A stretch of DNA of 9,197 bases, taken from Clostridia bacterium. Lineage in GTDB: Bacteria; Bacillota; Clostridia; UMGS1810. The stretch is taken from NCBI GenBank assembly GCA_017503945.1, contig JAFVSB010000069.1, positions 1 to 9,197 on the forward strand, written 5' to 3'. Made by a program: the position numbers and the translations under genes. Below the pieces are notes generated by a model. The model did no database searches, was not told the DNA's origin, and worked only from the letters and a program-made list of their open reading frames with translations. Shown in pieces: positions 7,245-9,197 of the stretch (positions within the stretch are counted from its first letter, which is position 1; every line of letters begins with the position of its first letter).

Positions 7245-7266
7245 TATTTTAGAAAATAAAAGTTAA

Positions 7267-7304
7267 CCCCCTGTCAAAAGCAGATGCTATGACAGGGGGT
7301 TTTT
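7267..7304. terminator. Bidirectional intrinsic terminator between convergent genes
   Basis: CCCCCTGTCA (7267-7276) pairs perfectly with TGACAGGGGG (7290-7299), and AA/TT pairs extend the stem. The 13-base loop contains AGC/GCT, which could pair further. On the plus strand it is followed by TTTTT (7300-7304). On the minus strand it is followed by a T-rich tract. It can therefore end both the plus-strand membrane-protein transcript and the minus-strand gpr transcript, whose stop codon at 7307 lies just beside it. Confidence 0.9.
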
Positions 7305-7306
7305 GA

Positions 7307-8278
7307 TTATAATATTTCTCCAAGCTTTTGGGCGGCTTTGCCGTTGACTGCTTCGTTGATGCTTTCGGCAATGATTTTGGACACTTCGTCGATGATGCTG
7401 TCAACCTCCTTGGGTGTGACAATGAGGTCACCTGCCGACGGTGAGAGCACCTCGCTTATGAGGTCATAGCGGTTTTCATTATCAAACGCGTCAACCGCGC
7501 CAAAAAGCGGCGAGCCTTTTTGGGCATTCATTTTCACAGCTTCGATGAGCAGCTCTATGGCATCATTGGCAACTGCAGCAGCTTCAATCACAGTGGGCAC
7601 GCCTATGGCTATCACAGGCACGCCGAGAGTGTCGCGCGTGAGACCCTTGCGCTTGTTGCCAATGCCCGAGCCGGGAACTATGCCCGTGTCGGCAATCTGA
7701 AAGGTGGTGCTGATGCGCGAGGTTTTGCGCGATGCAAGAGCATCGATGGCGATGATGATGTCGGGTTTTATTTTGTCGGCTATGCCCTTTATTATCTCCC
7801 CTGTTTCGATGCCAGTGATGCCAAGCACCCCTGGTGATACTGCACAAAGCGAATTCATGCTCTCGGTAATTTCATCGGGCAGCACTCCATACAGATGTCT
7901 TGTCACAAGGAGCTTATCTACCACCTTGGGGCCGAGAGCATCAGGGGTGACAAAGCGGTTGCCAAGCCCTACCACCATGACGGTGTGCTCCTTTTTGAGC
8001 GAAAGGATTTTTTTGAGCTCATGTGCAAGGATGCGCTTTGTTTCATCAAATGCATCGCTGATGCTTGTGCGAAGGTCGGGCACCTCTAAGGTGACATAAT
8101 TGCCCACAGGCTTGCCCACTGCCTCCTCACCTTTTTGGTTGAGAATCTCCACGCGCGTCACTGTGACATAATTTTCTTTGTAGCTTTCAGTTTTGATGCC
8201 GCTAAGTGAGCCGCTTACCTCCAGATTTTCGACGGCGGCTGATTCTATGGCAAGGTCGGTGTGTATCTGATGCTGCAT
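7307..8278 (-). CDS. gpr: Spore germination protease GPR (aspartic, family A25)
   Basis: GPR is made as an inactive zymogen in the forespore, self-processes late in sporulation, and at germination starts degradation of the small acid-soluble proteins that coat spore DNA. The 323-residue product has the known catalytic aspartate contexts: Asp113 in TPDALGP and Asp179 in IAIDALASR, 66 residues apart as for D127/D193 of the Bacillus megaterium enzyme. Other family blocks are VVGLGN at 102-107, VSPGVLGITGIET at 147-159 and GSGIGNKR at 203-210. The N-terminus HTDLAIE resembles the zymogen processing site, implying a propeptide of only about eight residues. The protein is shorter than the roughly 370-residue Bacillus form. 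GGGAGG (8285-8290) six bases before the ATG supports the start. Transcribed alone, toward spoIIP. Confidence 0.96.
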   Translation of the reverse strand: MQHQIHTDLAIESAAVENLEVSGSLSGIKTESYKENYVTVTRVEILNQKGEEAVGKPVGNYVTLEVPDLRTSISDAFDETKRILAHELKKILSLKKEHTVMVVGLGNRFVTPDALGPKVVDKLLVTRHLYGVLPDEITESMNSLCAVSPGVLGITGIETGEIIKGIADKIKPDIIIAIDALASRKTSRISTTFQIADTGIVPGSGIGNKRKGLTRDTLGVPVIAIGVPTVIEAAAVANDAIELLIEAVKMNAQKGSPLFGAVDAFDNENRYDLISEVLSPSAGDLIVTPKEVDSIIDEVSKIIAESINEAVNGKAAQKLGEIL

Positions 8279-8312
8279 AAGTAGCCTCCCATTGGATAAC
8301 GATTGTTGACAT

Positions 8313-8347
8313 TAGTATTTGTATGACAAAAATTTTTATTCAGATGC
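8313..8347 (-). promoter_or_regulatory. Candidate sigma-G/F-type promoter(s) for gpr
   Basis: Two overlapping minus-strand candidates fit the forespore consensus (GHATR, 17-18 bp, CATNHTA). The first is GAATA within TGAATA (8337-8342), a 17-base spacer, then AATACTA (8313-8319), with one mismatch in the -10 box. The second is GCATC (8343-8347), a 17-base spacer, then CATACAA (8319-8325), with one mismatch in each box. gpr is a sigma-F/sigma-G gene in Bacillus subtilis, so the type is expected. The predicted start is about 20-30 bases before the gpr ribosome binding site. Confidence 0.5.
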
Positions 8348-8378
8348 AAATATATATGATGAATTTTTGCGAACATAA

Positions 8379-8416
8379 CAAGGAGCCATAGTCTGAAATC
8401 AGACTATGGCTCCTTG
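8379..8416 (-). terminator. Long perfect hairpin after metF, probable terminator
   Basis: A 17-bp perfect inverted repeat, CAAGGAGCCATAGTCTG (8379-8395) against its exact complement (8400-8416), surrounds a four-base loop. It lies about 20 bases beyond the metF stop codon and upstream of the gpr promoter, where a terminator would be expected. The following minus-strand sequence (TTATGTTCGC) has only a broken T tract, so termination may be inefficient or the hairpin may have another role, such as protecting the 3' end of the mRNA. Confidence 0.6.
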
Positions 8417-8436
8417 ACTGTTGACTTCGGTTATAG

Positions 8437-9197
8437 TTAGTTTTTAGCACTAATTATATCTGACAAATTGCTTTGAATCTTGCATGCCACATCGGGCTTG
8501 TTCATGGAATACACATGCACATTCGTTATGCCATTGGCATACAGGTCAATAATTTGGTCAGTGGCATAGGCAATGCCTGCCTGCTTCATAGCATCGGGGT
8601 TTGAACCGAATTTATCTACAAGGCTTTTGAAACGCTGAGGCATAAATGAACCCGAAAGCTTAATGGCGCGCTCTATCTGATTGGCATTGGTTATAGGCAT
8701 TATGCCCGGCACAATTGGTACAGTTATGCCAGCTTCACGGATTTTGTATAAGAAGTTATAAAGAAGATTATTATCAAAAAACATCTGAGTGGTGAGAAAA
8801 TCGCACCCTGCATCAACTTTTTCTTTGAGTCTGGCAATATCTTCTTTTTGATTGATGCTTTCCGGATGAACCTCAGGATAGCACGCCCCTCCTATACAAA
8901 AATCGGCATCAGCAGATTTTAGCTCATAGATAAGATCTACGGCATGGTGATAATCCCAGCTATTTGGGTCAGAGCCTATCATGCTGTCAGGAATATCACC
9001 GCGAAGTGCCATAACATTTTGTATGCCTGAGTCAGCAATGGCTCTAATTTTTTCTTTTACAGTTGCCTTGGTAGATGACACACAGGTAAGATGAGCAAGC
9101 GTGGGTACATTATAAAGGTCTTTGATGTTTTTGGCAATATCGAGAGTAAATTGGCTTGTGCCGCCTCCTGCACCATATGTGACGCTCATAAATGACG
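8437..9197 (-). CDS. metF: 5,10-methylenetetrahydrofolate reductase (5' end outside window)
   Basis: Flavoprotein of the MTHFR family that interconverts 5,10-methylene- and 5-methyl-tetrahydrofolate, feeding methionine synthesis or, in acetogenic clostridia, the methyl branch of the Wood-Ljungdahl pathway; cytoplasmic TIM barrel. Counting from the Met at 9189, visible motifs are SVTYGAGGGT at 2-11, HLTC at 33-36, ALRGD at 61-65 (its Asp corresponds to E. coli Asp120), YPEVHPE near 103-109, TQMFFD, VPGIMPI and the C-terminal HVYSMNKPD. That Met is not the true start: the frame continues upstream as Ser-Phe to the window edge, and family members carry about 45 further residues with the FEFFPP flavin/catalytic segment before SVTYGAGG. 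The gene is therefore truncated by the window, not broken. No other folate gene is visible beside it. Confidence 0.93.
   Translation of the reverse strand, partial: SFMSVTYGAGGGTSQFTLDIAKNIKDLYNVPTLAHLTCVSSTKATVKEKIRAIADSGIQNVMALRGDIPDSMIGSDPNSWDYHHAVDLIYELKSADADFCIGGACYPEVHPESINQKEDIARLKEKVDAGCDFLTTQMFFDNNLLYNFLYKIREAGITVPIVPGIMPITNANQIERAIKLSGSFMPQRFKSLVDKFGSNPDAMKQAGIAYATDQIIDLYANGITNVHVYSMNKPDVACKIQSNLSDIISAKN

Noticed and set aside
8306..8340. TTGACA on the plus strand at 8306-8311 as a promoter
   Set aside because: There is no -10-like hexamer 16-18 bases downstream, and a transcript would run antisense to the metF hairpin with no gene to serve.
9187..9189. ATG at 9189 as the true metF start
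   Set aside because: The frame continues upstream to the window edge, and the motif SVTYGAGG lies well inside family members, after a segment of about 45 residues that carries the FEFFPP motif.

Overview
The window reads as chromosomal DNA from an endospore-forming member of the Bacillota, most likely class Clostridia. Two genes are diagnostic of sporulation (spoIIP and gpr). The ribosome binding sites are purine-rich (AAAGGAG type), the vegetative promoters are near consensus, base composition is moderate, and lon is followed directly by engB as in Bacillus. I see no phage, insertion sequence, CRISPR, tRNA or rRNA. Genus cannot be fixed from sequence reading alone.

Layout. (1) Positions 1-5339, minus strand: a compact housekeeping operon transcribed lon -> engB -> pcrA -> a gene cut by the left window edge. 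A TTGCAA-17-TATAAT promoter lies upstream of lon. lon and engB are 21 bp apart, engB and pcrA overlap by 8 bp, and the next start codon is 20 bp beyond the pcrA stop. The products are an ATP-dependent protease, a ribosome-assembly GTPase and a DNA-repair helicase. (2) Positions 5340-5501: a 193-bp divergent intergenic region (measured from the upstream end of the lon open frame) with the lon promoter and a possible sigma-E-type promoter for spoIIP. (3) Positions 5502-7244, plus strand: spoIIP (engulfment peptidoglycan hydrolase), then a four-helix membrane protein of unknown function with its own perfect-consensus vegetative promoter, whose -35 box overlaps the spoIIP stop codon. (4) Positions 7267-7304: a strong bidirectional terminator between converging genes. 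(5) Positions 7307-8347, minus strand: gpr, the spore germination protease, with sequences resembling a forespore (sigma-G) promoter upstream. (6) Positions 8379-9197, minus strand: a long perfect hairpin, then the 3' five-sixths of a metF-type methylenetetrahydrofolate reductase gene that runs off the right edge.

The genes fall into three functional groups: protein/ribosome/DNA maintenance, sporulation and germination (spoIIP builds the spore by septal peptidoglycan thinning, gpr degrades spore DNA-binding proteins at germination), and one-carbon/methionine metabolism. spoIIP and gpr, a tandem pair in Bacillus subtilis, are convergent here with an apparently vegetative membrane gene between them.

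I did not find a convincing new multi-gene system. The items most worth a second look are the unknown membrane protein with its ideal promoter, an oligo-A/hairpin element inside spoIIP, the long hairpin between metF and gpr, and the short GPR propeptide.
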